Positions 1-9,854 of a DNA stretch of 64,000 nucleotides are shown one piece after another. Source of the stretch: Paenibacillus dakarensis (lineage in GTDB: Bacteria > Bacillota > Bacilli > Paenibacillales > Paenibacillaceae); assembly GCF_001373415.1 (NCBI RefSeq), contig NZ_CDSE01000041.1, positions 25,257 to 89,256 of the forward strand. The letters run 5' to 3'. The translations under genes and the position numbers were made by a program. The notes under the pieces were generated by a model that had not been told where the DNA came from, searched no databases, and was given only the letters and a program-made list of their open reading frames with translations. The first letter of the stretch is position 1. The number at the start of each line of letters is the position of its first letter.

Positions 1-554
1 GCATGGTGAACACGAAGCAGTTCTTCCTGGAGTTCGATGATAATTCCAGCATTGACCTCACCAAGCTGATCCACCCTGCCATGACGGTATCTGAAGCCAT
101 TCCGGTCAAGAAATTGCTGAAGAAGATGCAGCAGGAAGGCACACACATGGCAATCTTGATTGACGAGTATGGCGGAACCTCCGGGATGATTACGATTGAG
201 GATATTTTAGAAGAGATCGTCGGTGAAATCCGCGATGAGTTCGATGATGATGAGGAACGCGACCTGCTTCAGCCTGAGCCGAACCGCCTCATTGTAGACG
301 GTAAGGTTTCCATCAATCGAGTGAACGATCTGCTTCTATGCGATCTGAACACGGATGATCTGGATACGATTGGCGGATGGCTTTATGGTCACAACTCCGA
401 GCTGGTCAAAGGCGACATTTGGACTTACCGGGACCTGACCTTTACCGTGCTTGAGAAAAAGACACATCGGTATACCAAGCTTCAGATCGTTAAACAAATG
501 GATGAACGGCAAGAAGACGAAGTTCCTGCTGCCCCATCGATTGAGAACGAATAA
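1..554 (+). CDS. CorC/HlyC (CNNM)-type membrane protein, C-terminal part
   Basis: This is the 3' end of a gene that begins before the window; the first Met at position 3 is internal. The visible 183 residues hold the end of the CBS pair, with the family stretch DEYGGTSGMITIEDILEEIVG at about residues 55-75 (shown in part), followed by an acidic linker and a CorC_HlyC domain of about 80 residues that carries a VDGKVSINRVND-like segment. Full-length members are about 420-450 residues, with an N-terminal DUF21 membrane domain, and are linked to Mg2+ or Co2+ efflux and sensing at the cytoplasmic membrane. Which paralogue this is cannot be told from the C-terminus. A strong terminator follows directly, so the gene ends its transcript here. 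Confidence 0.9.
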   Translation, partial: MVNTKQFFLEFDDNSSIDLTKLIHPAMTVSEAIPVKKLLKKMQQEGTHMAILIDEYGGTSGMITIEDILEEIVGEIRDEFDDDEERDLLQPEPNRLIVDGKVSINRVNDLLLCDLNTDDLDTIGGWLYGHNSELVKGDIWTYRDLTFTVLEKKTHRYTKLQIVKQMDERQEDEVPAAPSIENE

Positions 555-570
555 GCACAGTTAAGCAAAT

Positions 571-612
571 AAAAAGTCCGTCAGAGAAGCCTTTCTCTGA
601 CGGACTTTTTTC
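571..612 (+). terminator. Rho-independent terminator
   Basis: A perfect hairpin (AAAAGTCCGTCAGAGAA paired with TTCTCTGACGGACTTTT, loop GCC) ends in a T run. It lies 17 bases after the stop of the CorC-like gene. Confidence 0.9.
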
Positions 613-719
613 TTATCCGGTCTTCTAACCTGAAATAAAGTTTATTTTCACGCTTTAATAGAGCATAACGTTGATGTAATATAGTATATTATGTTCAAAC
701 AGATGGGAGACGGGTAGAC

Positions 720-2309
720 ATGCATCGACAAATCGCAATTATCGGAAGCAGCGGGGGCAACCTATACAATCTGGGTGGTAAAGAGCCGCAAAAGCTGCTG
801 GAAGAAATACGGCTTCAGATGGAAAGTGCCGGTTTATCCTGTGCAGCACTTCAGTTCATCGCGGCTCAGACTTCGATGGACTCCGCTAAGGAGACCACAT
901 TAGCCGTGCTTTATAGCTGGAGCATTTCGCAGGGAGCACCTGTCATTATTGCCGAAGGTACACTCAAAGAAGTAAACGAAGCAGCACGGCGGCTGGACCA
1001 AGAAATTGCGGAGCAGATTGAGCTCGGAGAAATTGAAGGTATCATCGCCATGAGTGCTGATCCCGAGAACACCAATCGTCACACCTTTGAAGCAGCTGCA
1101 CGGCACAAGCTGCCCGTTACGGGAACCGGAGGAACGTCTATGGCCATCATCCAATCCAAGGGCGTTCACGTTATTTCAGCATCGGGTACGACAGGCACAA
1201 CCAACCGAACACGCGCCGTTGCCTTTGTGACCTCACTCTGCAAGCACTGGCGCTTGTCTTATCGCCCTGTAATCGGCAGCAGCGCGGCGGCCTCCGGCAG
1301 CACAGCAACAAATACTTCGCCATGGAAACGAATTAACATCCGGGGTATCATGATGGCATCACTGCCTGGTTTTATCGGAATGGCATTAATTCTTGCAGCC
1401 AGTAAAATTCCCGGCCTATCAGCGCTCACCTCCGTGTTTGACCTGATGATTAAAGCGCTGCCCGTCATTATTGCCGTCATTGCTGCGAAACAGATTTCGG
1501 AGCTTGATGAGGTTTCCATCGTTGCTGGTATTATAGCGGGCGTTCTTTCCGTGGAGGGAGGCATCATCGGCGGAATGATCGGCGGGATCGGGGCCGGCCT
1601 GATCGTCCACTACGTGTTCCGCAAATGTGTAGAATGGCGTTTTCCTGCCACAACCGTCAACATCGCGGCCGGGGGCATATCCGGCCTGATCGCCGGCCTG
1701 TTCGTCTATTTCTTGATTGCTCCTGTTGCATTGACCGCAGGAGAATCGGTCCGCCTCCTGCTTGAGACCCTTGTATCTTGGAGCCCTGCTTTAGCAGGTT
1801 TGATCGCTGGACTTCTGATGTGGCCGGCAATTATCGGCGGGGTCTACCATGCAGCTATTCTGCCGATTGTGCTGCTGGAGATGGAGCTTACAAGCAACAG
1901 CTTCCTTGGAGCTGTCGATATGGCAAGCCTGGTTATGGTATCCGCAGGCATTACGCTTGCCAACATCATCGCTCCACGCGATAAAGGCGAAGCGGCTGTA
2001 GCCGCACCGGGCTTTGCCATCAATATGGGATTCGGCACGTTTGTGGAAGCTGCCTATCCGTTCATGTTCTCGAACAAGCTTGTGTTTGCCGGAGCCATTG
2101 TGTCAGCGGGCCTGGGCGGCCTGCTCGTAGGGCTGTTTGAAGTCAGAGGAACGGCGTATGTCCCTTCCTTCCTGGGTCCAGTAACCTCCAACAACACAAC
2201 CGGTTTTCTTATCTCTATGGCAGCCAGTCTGCTCTGTTCATTCCTGATCACCTTCTTCGTGAATAAAATGTCGGTGCATCTTAGCTCCAGACAGACGATG
2301 GAGATGTAA
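720..2309 (+). CDS. PTS EIIC-like permease with an N-terminal cytosolic domain
   Basis: The protein has 529 residues and two parts. Residues 1-190 are soluble, begin IAIIGSSGGNLYNLGG, and carry glycine-rich stretches (PVTGTGGTSMAI, SASGTTGTTNRTRA) that suggest a ligand-binding fold. I cannot assign this part to a named domain. Residues about 205-520 are strongly hydrophobic with roughly ten membrane segments and read like a PTS EIIC permease (GGVYHAAILP; APGFAINMGFGTFVEAAYPFMF). No EIIA or EIIB domain, and no phosphorylatable Cys or His motif of those domains, is visible here or next door. The gene stands alone between two terminators. The ATG at 720 follows a GGGAGACGGG ribosome site. The substrate is unknown, and transport without phosphorylation is possible. 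Confidence 0.75.
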   Translation: MHRQIAIIGSSGGNLYNLGGKEPQKLLEEIRLQMESAGLSCAALQFIAAQTSMDSAKETTLAVLYSWSISQGAPVIIAEGTLKEVNEAARRLDQEIAEQIELGEIEGIIAMSADPENTNRHTFEAAARHKLPVTGTGGTSMAIIQSKGVHVISASGTTGTTNRTRAVAFVTSLCKHWRLSYRPVIGSSAAASGSTATNTSPWKRINIRGIMMASLPGFIGMALILAASKIPGLSALTSVFDLMIKALPVIIAVIAAKQISELDEVSIVAGIIAGVLSVEGGIIGGMIGGIGAGLIVHYVFRKCVEWRFPATTVNIAAGGISGLIAGLFVYFLIAPVALTAGESVRLLLETLVSWSPALAGLIAGLLMWPAIIGGVYHAAILPIVLLEMELTSNSFLGAVDMASLVMVSAGITLANIIAPRDKGEAAVAAPGFAINMGFGTFVEAAYPFMFSNKLVFAGAIVSAGLGGLLVGLFEVRGTAYVPSFLGPVTSNNTTGFLISMAASLLCSFLITFFVNKMSVHLSSRQTMEM

Positions 2310-2325
2310 AACACAATAACAATAG

Positions 2326-2364
2326 ACAATCCCCCGGTCCAGGATACACGGGGGATTGTTTTTG
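2326..2364. terminator. Terminator between convergent genes
   Basis: A 10-bp stem (CAATCCCCCG with CGGGGGATTG) is followed on the plus side by TTTTTGG. It lies between the ends of the EIIC-like gene and the minus-strand membrane protein gene, and mainly serves the plus-strand transcript. Confidence 0.85.
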
Positions 2365-2372
2365 GTTATGAC

Positions 2373-3431
2373 CTATTCCTCACGAAGATTACGGATCTCT
2401 ATATCATTCACAGATGTGATTTCCGAAATATCATCAATCCGGAGCATATGTGTCTGTTTTCCTTGATTAAAATTTTTATCCGTTTTATCCCTTTTGAGCT
2501 TATTCATGTTGGCTGGGGTATTCATATTTGAAGGATAATATCTGATATCAAGCTCCGTCTCACCTTCGGACATCACCTCCGGCATGCGCCGAATCAGTGT
2601 CATCACGCGCTCCTTCTCTTCGGCAAGGTTATCTTCCGTAAGATCAGCGAATACATAGAGAGTGACATGCTGGCTGCTAATCTGCAGCCCGTTCTCTCCA
2701 CTCAGGTTATTATAATTCTTCTCCACCATTTGATGATCCTTTTCATTCACCCAAGTATAAATGAACGCACGGTCAGGATAGAATTCATCCACCAGGGGAG
2801 TCAGATTATCCTTAAGCTGAGATCCCCACAAGTGATTTAAATACGTGTCATTCGAAATTCGTGGCGGGCTGCCATTACTGCTATCCAAACTGAACTCGAT
2901 ATGAGGATTTTGTTCCGGATGAGCCTTTAGAGAATAAGAGCTAATTGCCCAAATGTATCGCACTTCCGAAACCGCAAAGGATTCGTTGTACTTATTCTCC
3001 AAATAGCTTTCAGCTGCTTCCTGAACGATCTTCTTCTCGCTACTTGTCTTGGAGAACGGTCCCATGCCCTTCGTGTAGCCTCCATAAACAGCCCCTGCAA
3101 AAAGGGCCAAGCCGATCACCGTTCGCACCCCAATCTTCCATGGAGACGACAGTTGGCGCTCCCGCCTTTGTGCTTTATAGGGGTCCTTCGCCGTATCCCG
3201 TCTGAAATACATGAGAGTTACAATGAGACCTATGCTGTGAACCAGAAGCGCTAAAGGCAATGTAACCCCGCCCAGAAACCCAAGCGTCATAAAAAAAACA
3301 TAGATCGACATGCCCTGAAGCGCCATAAGAAGCACCCCGCCAGCGATCATGGCCGGCGTACCGATATAAAACATCCCTGCTCCGGTGAATACCAGAGAGA
3401 GGAGAGTCGCAATCCACTGATGCTTTTTCAA
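2373..3431 (-). CDS. Hypothetical membrane protein
   Basis: I do not recognise a family with confidence. The 352-residue product starts with three to four membrane segments in residues 8-75, has a basic stretch (about 76-95), another membrane segment at about 100-118, and then a soluble, mostly polar C-terminal region of about 230 residues that probably lies outside the membrane. The short N-terminal helices (LVFTGAGMFYIGTPAMIAGG) are faintly like TM2-type domains. It starts 13 bases after the end of fumC on the same strand, with a GGGGAGAAC ribosome site, so the two are probably cotranscribed. No functional link to fumarase is evident. Confidence 0.7.
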   Translation of the reverse strand: MKKHQWIATLLSLVFTGAGMFYIGTPAMIAGGVLLMALQGMSIYVFFMTLGFLGGVTLPLALLVHSIGLIVTLMYFRRDTAKDPYKAQRRERQLSSPWKIGVRTVIGLALFAGAVYGGYTKGMGPFSKTSSEKKIVQEAAESYLENKYNESFAVSEVRYIWAISSYSLKAHPEQNPHIEFSLDSSNGSPPRISNDTYLNHLWGSQLKDNLTPLVDEFYPDRAFIYTWVNEKDHQMVEKNYNNLSGENGLQISSQHVTLYVFADLTEDNLAEEKERVMTLIRRMPEVMSEGETELDIRYYPSNMNTPANMNKLKRDKTDKNFNQGKQTHMLRIDDISEITSVNDIEIRNLREE

Positions 3432-3444
3432 TCTGTTCTCCCCT

Positions 3445-4833
3445 TTATTCTTTTGGGTGAATCATTTCTTCAGGTTTCACAATCCGGTCAAAGTCCTCCC
3501 CGGTTAAAAGGCCGCTCTGTACGGCTGCCTCCCGCAGCGTCAGGCCTTCCTTATGAGCCTTTTTCGCAATGCTTGCCGCATTCTCATAGCCGATATGAGG
3601 ATTCAGCGCAGTCACCAGCATCAGCGAACGCTCCATATTACTGCGAATGACACCCAGATTGGCCTCAATACCTGCCGCACAATTCCGGTCAAATGAATCC
3701 ATTGCATCGCTTAACAGACGTGCAGACTGCAAAAAGTTATATATAATCACCGGCTTAAATACATTCAGTTCAAAATTACCTTGGCTGGCTGCAAAACCAA
3801 TCGCCGCATCGTTCCCCATCACCTGGCAGACAACCATGGTTAATGCCTCGCTCTGTGTCGGATTCACCTTGCCCGGCATAATCGAGCTGCCCGGCTCGTT
3901 CGCTGGAATGGTCAGCTCTCCAATACCCGAGCGGGGGCCGCTGGCGAGCCAGCGCACATCGTTCGCAATCTTCATCAGGTCAGCTGCAAGCGCCTTGAGC
4001 GCTCCATGAGCGAACACCAGCTCATCATGGCTCGTTAGGGCATGGAACTTGTTGCTCGCACTTCTGAAGCTTTTGCCGGTTTCCTTGCTGATCTCTGCTG
4101 CTGTCATATCCCCGAACTCCGGATGAGCATTAATTCCGGTTCCGACCGCAGTGCCTCCTATAGCCAGCTCGCGCAGCGGCTCTGCCGAAGAGGCAATCAT
4201 GAGCTCGCATTTCTCCAGCATACGGTGCCAGCCGCTGATTTCCTGCCCCAGTGTCAACGGGGTGGCATCCTGCAGGTGTGTGCGTCCGATCTTGATAAGA
4301 TCCTTATATTCCTCGCTCTTCTTCGCTAACGTATGCTTCAGTCTTTGCAGCGCAGGCAGAACCTCATTCTCTACAGCAATCAGGGCTGCCATGTGCATCG
4401 CTGTCGGAAATGTATCATTGGAGCTTTGCGATTTGTTCACATCGTCATTAGGATGAATAGATTGATTGATGCCCTTCTCCTGCAAAATCTGGTTTCCCCG
4501 GTTAGCAATCACTTCGTTCACATTCATGTTGGACTGCGTGCCGCTGCCCGTCTGCCATACGACAAGCGGAAAGTGGTCGTCACGATCTCCGGCCAATATT
4601 TCATCTGCCGCTGCAGCGATAGCCTCCGCTTTGCTCTGGTCCAGCTTGCCAAGCTTCGCGTTGACCGCTGCCGCACTCTTCTTCAAAATGGCAAAGGCCC
4701 GGACGATCTCAAGCGGCATCCGCTCTGTACCGATTCGGAAGTTTTCGAAGCTCCGCTGTGTCTGGGCAGCCCACAGCTTATCCGCAGGCACATGAATCTC
4801 GCCCAAGGTATCTTTTTCAATACGGTAATCCAT
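3445..4833 (-). CDS. fumC: Fumarate hydratase class II
   Basis: Class II fumarase catalyses the reversible hydration of fumarate to L-malate in the TCA cycle as a cytosolic, iron-independent homotetramer. The 462-residue length is typical. The family signature [11 protein letters not shown] lies at residues 315-325 (the flexible loop with the catalytic Ser), the catalytic His region [16 protein letters not shown] at about 183-198, and the substrate-binding [13 protein letters not shown] at about 95-107. The ATG at 4833 has a GGGGAGGG ribosome site at good spacing. It is the first gene of a probable two-gene unit with the membrane protein downstream. Aspartase and argininosuccinate lyase share the signature, but the whole sequence fits FumC best. 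Confidence 0.96.
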   Translation of the reverse strand: MDYRIEKDTLGEIHVPADKLWAAQTQRSFENFRIGTERMPLEIVRAFAILKKSAAAVNAKLGKLDQSKAEAIAAAADEILAGDRDDHFPLVVWQTGSGTQSNMNVNEVIANRGNQILQEKGINQSIHPNDDVNKSQSSNDTFPTAMHMAALIAVENEVLPALQRLKHTLAKKSEEYKDLIKIGRTHLQDATPLTLGQEISGWHRMLEKCELMIASSAEPLRELAIGGTAVGTGINAHPEFGDMTAAEISKETGKSFRSASNKFHALTSHDELVFAHGALKALAADLMKIANDVRWLASGPRSGIGELTIPANEPGSSIMPGKVNPTQSEALTMVVCQVMGNDAAIGFAASQGNFELNVFKPVIIYNFLQSARLLSDAMDSFDRNCAAGIEANLGVIRSNMERSLMLVTALNPHIGYENAASIAKKAHKEGLTLREAAVQSGLLTGEDFDRIVKPEEMIHPKE

Positions 4834-4988
4834 ATTTTGGTTCCCTCCCCTGGCATTCGTTCTCTCTACTTCATTTACCCTATTATGCCATAAGATTAAT
4901 CCAAGGGGCTTTATCTGATCAAATATGGTGTAACCTTTTTCTGTTGTGAGGCGCTCCGCGGACGAATCATTCCTACAATCGCTCTTGC

Positions 4989-5031
4989 CACCGAATTTCC
5001 TGAATCATATACTAGCGGGAGAAATTCGGTG
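4989..5031. repeat. Intergenic palindromic element (REP-like candidate)
   Basis: Arms CACCGAATTT and AAATTCGGTG (10 bp, perfect) flank a 23-base loop in the non-coding stretch 4834-5308. No T run follows, so it is not an ordinary terminator. The adjacent 5032-5100 is GC-rich with repeated CGCTT/TCGCTT blocks and no ORF with a ribosome site. The rest of the 475-base gap holds only the terminator at 5203. Confidence 0.4.
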
Positions 5032-5202
5032 ACAAAGGCGAACGCTATCGCTTCTCCGGAATCGCTTCGTCCCCTCCGCTGGCTTCGTGCATATCCATTC
5101 AAAAAACAAAACAAACAAAAACCTCCCCTTGGAGGATATAGAAGAAGATATCCGGGCAACTCTCACCCACAATTTGCTCAAGAAAGCAGGCCAAAAGCAC
5201 GA

Positions 5203-5255
5203 AATGGCGGTGCAGGATGAGCTGATACGCTCCCTGCACCGCCATTCTATGTTTT
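5203..5255 (-). terminator. Terminator after cydC
   Basis: A 13-bp perfect stem (ATGGCGGTGCAGG with CCTGCACCGCCAT) surrounds a 15-base loop about 55 bases beyond the cydC stop. A T-rich stretch lies on both sides, so it may work in both directions; the only transcript that clearly needs it is cydABDC. Confidence 0.75.
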
Positions 5256-5308
5256 TATGCCTTTTTCGTTAAGTGAGCTGTCCTGTCATGGACTCCTCTT
5301 CGGTCCTG

Positions 5309-7090
5309 CTATTCCTGCACAAGCGGACGGTCCAGTCCATACAGACGACGGTACCGCGGATAGTTCTGAAGCAATTCTGCATGAGTGCCGCGCATTACAA
5401 TGCGGCCCTCTTCCATAAAGATAATCTCATCCATCTGCTCTACACCCACCAGATGATGAGTAACCCAGATCAGTGTCTTGCCTTCGAGGCTTGCGAACAT
5501 CGTTGACAGCAGATCACGCTCTGTCTTCGGATCTAATCCGACTGTCGGTTCGTCCAGGATGACAACCGGTGTATCCTGCAGCAAAATACGAGCGAGCGCT
5601 ACCCGCTGCCGTTCCCCGCCCGAGAAACGCTGGCCGGTTTCCTGCATCCGGGTTGCAAGGCCTTCTGGCAATGAATCCACGAGGCTTCCGAGACGGGCTC
5701 TCCGAACCGCCTCCTCAATCTCCTCATCCGCTGCTTCCATTCGGCCCAGCCGAATATTATTCGCAAGCGTCGTGTCGAACAGATGCGGGCTTTGATTCAG
5801 CACAGACACGACGGAAGCCATTCCATCCCCGAACCGGAAGGCATCTGTGCCATTGATCGTTACGCTGCCCTCCGTTGGCGTAAGCACACCCTGGATCAGG
5901 CCCAGCAGGGTAGACTTGCCTGCACCTGAGCGGCCGATCACGGCTACCTTAGAGCCTTGAGGAATGTCGAGCGACAGCTTGCTCACCGCATGCTGTTCAT
6001 GCTCGTTCTGCACTCCCCCATAACGGAAGGAGACATGGTCCACTTTGACATGAACGTCATGACCAGCGATTGCATCTGCTTCATCCCGGGTCAGAGTCAT
6101 ACTGCGCTGCTGCTTGATGTCCTCCTCTGAGCCAGGCACTTCTTCCTGAATCGCATTTAAGCGATTTATTGATTGTTCATACTGTGGAATCCGTTCAACG
6201 GCTTCGGAAATTGGCAGAAATGCATCCATCAACGGAAACACAACAAGTACGAAAGCGGCAATCAGGGTAACGTCGATACGACCATCAGCATACTGATGAG
6301 CAGACCAGACGACCATGGACATCACCACAGCCGCCACGATACATTGACTGATAAAGCCGCGGTAACGTCCCCAGCGTTTCAAAGACCGGTCCATGCGATC
6401 CACGCTTGCTTCATCCCGTTCATATCCGGTGAGGAAATCCTGCTGGCGGCCGGTGATAAACCACTCACCCATACCGAGCACGGCATCCGTCAGCTTCTGA
6501 TACAGTGCAGCGCGCTCCTGCTTCATCGCCCGGTTCTTCCGCTTCGTCAGAAGCAGGGACACAATCGGCAGGACGAACAGCAGCAGAAACACATATACCG
6601 CCATGAGCAGAGCGAACCATGGGTCGAACACCCCGATAGCGATTATAGCGCCTGCGTATAAGATCAGGGCTACAATGGCCGGAAACACCGTCCGGATATA
6701 CACATCCTGCAGGTGTTCAATATCATCTGCAAGCACACCCAGGAGATCCCCCGTCTTAAAGCGAGAGGAGAACCGCAGCGCCTGCGGCTCCAGCAGATGA
6801 TACAACCGGACGCGCATTTTAGATAAAATCCGAAGAATGGTGTCATGGCCGACCAGCCGCTCTACATAATGAACGACAGCCCGGCTGATCCCGAAGGTCC
6901 GCACTCCAACAACAGGCACATACACCATCAGAATGTTCTCCGGCCGAAGCGCAGATTTCGAGATCAGATAGCCCGAGGTAAACATAAGCATCGACGCAGA
7001 CAGAATGGTCAGTGCACCGAGGATCACAATGAGCAGAAAGCGCCAGAAGTTAGCTGTTATATAAGGTCGAAACCACTGCTCCTGCTTCAT
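5309..7090 (-). CDS. cydC: Thiol-reductant ABC exporter subunit CydC
   Basis: A fused membrane-ATPase half-transporter of 593 residues that works as a heterodimer with CydD. The dimer exports cysteine or glutathione, or handles heme as later work suggests, and is needed to assemble cytochrome bd. The N-terminal 310 residues hold six membrane segments. The ATPase domain shows Walker A GRSGAGKST (about 382-390), signature FSGGERQRVALAR and Walker B VVILDEP. Its ATG overlaps the cydD stop by four bases, which indicates translational coupling. It is the last gene of cydABDC, and a terminator follows. The C/D naming follows gene order and the usual annotation practice; the sequence alone does not separate the two subunits well. 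Confidence 0.9.
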   Translation of the reverse strand: MKQEQWFRPYITANFWRFLLIVILGALTILSASMLMFTSGYLISKSALRPENILMVYVPVVGVRTFGISRAVVHYVERLVGHDTILRILSKMRVRLYHLLEPQALRFSSRFKTGDLLGVLADDIEHLQDVYIRTVFPAIVALILYAGAIIAIGVFDPWFALLMAVYVFLLLFVLPIVSLLLTKRKNRAMKQERAALYQKLTDAVLGMGEWFITGRQQDFLTGYERDEASVDRMDRSLKRWGRYRGFISQCIVAAVVMSMVVWSAHQYADGRIDVTLIAAFVLVVFPLMDAFLPISEAVERIPQYEQSINRLNAIQEEVPGSEEDIKQQRSMTLTRDEADAIAGHDVHVKVDHVSFRYGGVQNEHEQHAVSKLSLDIPQGSKVAVIGRSGAGKSTLLGLIQGVLTPTEGSVTINGTDAFRFGDGMASVVSVLNQSPHLFDTTLANNIRLGRMEAADEEIEEAVRRARLGSLVDSLPEGLATRMQETGQRFSGGERQRVALARILLQDTPVVILDEPTVGLDPKTERDLLSTMFASLEGKTLIWVTHHLVGVEQMDEIIFMEEGRIVMRGTHAELLQNYPRYRRLYGLDRPLVQE

Positions 7091-8841
7091 TGTACTCCCT
7101 CCATTTGTGATGTAATAAGGCCGTAATAAACACCTTTAAGCGCCATTAGCTCTTCATGGGTACCCGATTCAGCAAGTCGTCCTTGATCCATCACCAGAAT
7201 GTAATCCATTTCTGTCATCCAGTGAAGCCGGTGTGTCGCAAGGAATACCCATTTATCTTTAAAGAGTGAGGCAAACGTCTCCTTCAGCTCATATTCCGTT
7301 TCAATATCCAGATGCGCGGTAGGCTCATCCAGAAGCAGAACAGGGCGCTGGCTCAAAAATGCTCTCGCAATAGCTACTCGCTGCGCCTGTCCACCGCTCA
7401 AACTGCGACCCCCGCCGCCGATAAGCTCATCCAGACCGCCAGGCAGGGATTGAACCACACTGGACAGCCCTGCCGCCTCTGCTGCCCGTTCAACCTCGGT
7501 ATGGGAAGCCTCCGGAACATAGAAGCGAATATTGTCTGCAAGAGAGCAGCCAAATAAATATGGATGCTGCGGAATATAGGTTACGTGATTTCTCCACGCC
7601 TTGGATGCGGTATTATGCAGCTTCACTCCATCCAGCGTTATCCCGCCGCTGCTTGGGGTTAGAAAGCCGCCCAAAATATCGATCAGCGTTGACTTGCCGG
7701 CTCCGCTCTCGCCAACAATCCCGATCTTGGCTCTTCCCTCCAGACGGAAGCTTACATCCGCCAAGGATTCAGGGCCCTGCACATCGTGATGCATGCCGAT
7801 ACCTGATAGCTCCAGCACACTGTCTTCTTTCCACTCCAGCTCAGTTTCAGAAGAAGAGGCAGCTTCACTGGCTTCCTGCCCATCTTGCACGTTCCCTTCC
7901 GAATCCTCCTTAATCATGGCCTGAATCGCTTCACCTGCCTGTTTGCCGTCAAGAGTAGCATGGAAATCAGCCCCCACCATACGCACAGGCAAGAAATACT
8001 CCGGTGCCAGAATAAGAATGGTCAGCGCAGGCAGCAGCTCCAGGCCGCCATTAATAAGCCGCAGCCCGAGATTTACCGCTACCACAGCAACCGACAGCAT
8101 GGTGAAGAAGTCGAGTGCGAAGGAGGACAGAAATGCGACCCGAAGTGTCTTCATCGTAGCCTTCCGGTAGCTCTCACTCACCTGGCCAATACTCTCGCCG
8201 TGTCGCTTGCTCTGCCCCAGGAACTTCAAGGTTACAAGCCCCCGCAGCGAATCAACAAAATGATTGGAAAGTATGCGGTAGGTATGCAGCTGGCGGTCGG
8301 TCTGCTTCCGTGCTGCCAGGCCTACCAGAATCAGAAATATGATCAGAATCGGCATTGTAATCAGCAGAATCACGGCCGAAATGCGATCAATATAGAACAC
8401 ATACAGCCATACTAATGCAGGAGTGAAGGCTACCCCCATCATACGGGGGATCGTCAGCTCCACATACTTGCGGAATTTCGTGATGCCCTCCAGCACAAGC
8501 GTGACCACATTACCTGTTCCCTCGGACCGGACAAATCTTGGGCCCTTATGGAACAGCGTATCCATCAGCTGCTTTCTCAGGTCCGTGCCCGTTTCCTCGG
8601 CGAACCGCTGTGCAATACCCTGCTGCACGAGTCCGATGCCGTGACGTGCCAGAAAAGCAAGCAGGAACAATACCGCTGTGCTGTATTGTTCCTGCAAAGT
8701 GGATCCGGCAAAAAGGGCGGAGAGGATCTCCGCCAGCCATTTTGCCTGTAATATGATGGCCGCGCTCTGTGCTAGGGTACAGATGGCAATGAAGAGGAAA
8801 ACCGTCTTAATCCCTTTGTATCCCAGCAGATCTTTACCCAT
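7087..8841 (-). CDS. cydD: Thiol-reductant ABC exporter subunit CydD
   Basis: The partner half-transporter (584 residues) of CydC: six N-terminal membrane segments, then an ATPase with Walker A GESGAGKST, signature LSGGQAQRVAIARAF and Walker B VLLLDEP. A polar linker at about residues 305-335, rich in Glu and Ser, separates the two domains. The start ATG shares one base with the cydB stop (TGATG), and the stop overlaps cydC by four bases, so the four genes are tightly coupled. The family supports maturation of cytochrome bd by moving small thiols or related cargo across the membrane. Confidence 0.9.
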   Translation of the reverse strand: MGKDLLGYKGIKTVFLFIAICTLAQSAAIILQAKWLAEILSALFAGSTLQEQYSTAVLFLLAFLARHGIGLVQQGIAQRFAEETGTDLRKQLMDTLFHKGPRFVRSEGTGNVVTLVLEGITKFRKYVELTIPRMMGVAFTPALVWLYVFYIDRISAVILLITMPILIIFLILVGLAARKQTDRQLHTYRILSNHFVDSLRGLVTLKFLGQSKRHGESIGQVSESYRKATMKTLRVAFLSSFALDFFTMLSVAVVAVNLGLRLINGGLELLPALTILILAPEYFLPVRMVGADFHATLDGKQAGEAIQAMIKEDSEGNVQDGQEASEAASSSETELEWKEDSVLELSGIGMHHDVQGPESLADVSFRLEGRAKIGIVGESGAGKSTLIDILGGFLTPSSGGITLDGVKLHNTASKAWRNHVTYIPQHPYLFGCSLADNIRFYVPEASHTEVERAAEAAGLSSVVQSLPGGLDELIGGGGRSLSGGQAQRVAIARAFLSQRPVLLLDEPTAHLDIETEYELKETFASLFKDKWVFLATHRLHWMTEMDYILVMDQGRLAESGTHEELMALKGVYYGLITSQMEGVQ

Positions 8842-9854
8842 CAGTATTCTAAATGCTCCTTCTCATGTACCCGTTTATGGAAAACGAAGTAGCTCCAAAT
8901 TTGGTAACCCAATACGAATGGCAGCAGTGTTAACGCTACAATCGTCATGATTTTCAGAGAATAAGGCCCTGAAGCCGCGTTTTGAATCGTCAAATCGAAT
9001 GCACTGCTGATCGAGCTGATCATCACGCGCGGGAATAAACCAATGAATACGGACATAACGGACAGCGCAATGACAGCTCCGGTCATACCGAATGCCCAGC
9101 TGTCTTTCTTGGCTTTCATGAAATAACCGGCTGCCAGGAAAGCAAATACACCTATAATCAATACGATCGATAATAATCCGCCGCGAACTTCAAACACATC
9201 CGTCATGAAGTACGTCATCACTCCGAATGTAAGCAGCAGTGCAGCTACCGGAATTAACAGACGGCGGGCCATAACACGTGCACGCTCCTGCAAATCCCCA
9301 ATCGTACGGAGGGTTGTAAACATCAATCCATGCAGTAAGCATAGCATAACTACAGTAACTCCGCCTACCACGGTGTACAGATTCACAACATCGAAGAATC
9401 CGGCATGAAGCTGCATCGCTTCATCAATCGGCAGTCCCTGAATCAGGCAGGCAAATACAACACCCAGCAGGAACGGCGGCAGAATGCTGCCTGTGAAAAT
9501 AGCAATATCCCATACCTTCTTCCACCGCGCATCCTCGACCTTGCCGCGGAATTCAAAGGCTACACCCCGAGCGATCAAGGCCAGCAGCAGGAACACGAGC
9601 GGAATATAAAATCCGCTGAAGAGCGTTGCATACCAGTTCGGGAAGGCGGCGAACATCGCACCGCCTGCCGTGAGCAGCCATACTTCATTCGCATCCCAGA
9701 ACGGGCCGATAGAGTTAATAAGAACCCGGCGCTGACTATCATTTTTGGCTAAGAATTGTGTAGACATACCCACACCGAAGTCAAAACCTTCTAAGAAGAA
9801 AAATCCGATAAACAGAACGGCAACCAATATAAACCACAACTCATTAAGAGGCAT
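8841..9854 (-). CDS. cydB: Cytochrome bd ubiquinol/menaquinol oxidase subunit II
   Basis: Subunit II (337 residues from the chosen start) of the high-affinity terminal oxidase. The mature N-terminus MPLNELWFILVAVLFIGFFFLEGFD is typical (shown in part: LEGFDFGVGM), and about eight to nine membrane segments follow. I chose the ATG at 9854, not the upstream in-frame ATG at 9914, because it has an AAGGAGGG ribosome site and gives the family N-terminus. The gene overlaps the cydA end by 11 bases. The protein stabilises the heme-bearing CydA. Confidence 0.95.
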   Translation of the reverse strand: MPLNELWFILVAVLFIGFFFLEGFDFGVGMSTQFLAKNDSQRRVLINSIGPFWDANEVWLLTAGGAMFAAFPNWYATLFSGFYIPLVFLLLALIARGVAFEFRGKVEDARWKKVWDIAIFTGSILPPFLLGVVFACLIQGLPIDEAMQLHAGFFDVVNLYTVVGGVTVVMLCLLHGLMFTTLRTIGDLQERARVMARRLLIPVAALLLTFGVMTYFMTDVFEVRGGLLSIVLIIGVFAFLAAGYFMKAKKDSWAFGMTGAVIALSVMSVFIGLFPRVMISSISSAFDLTIQNAASGPYSLKIMTIVALTLLPFVLGYQIWSYFVFHKRVHEKEHLEY

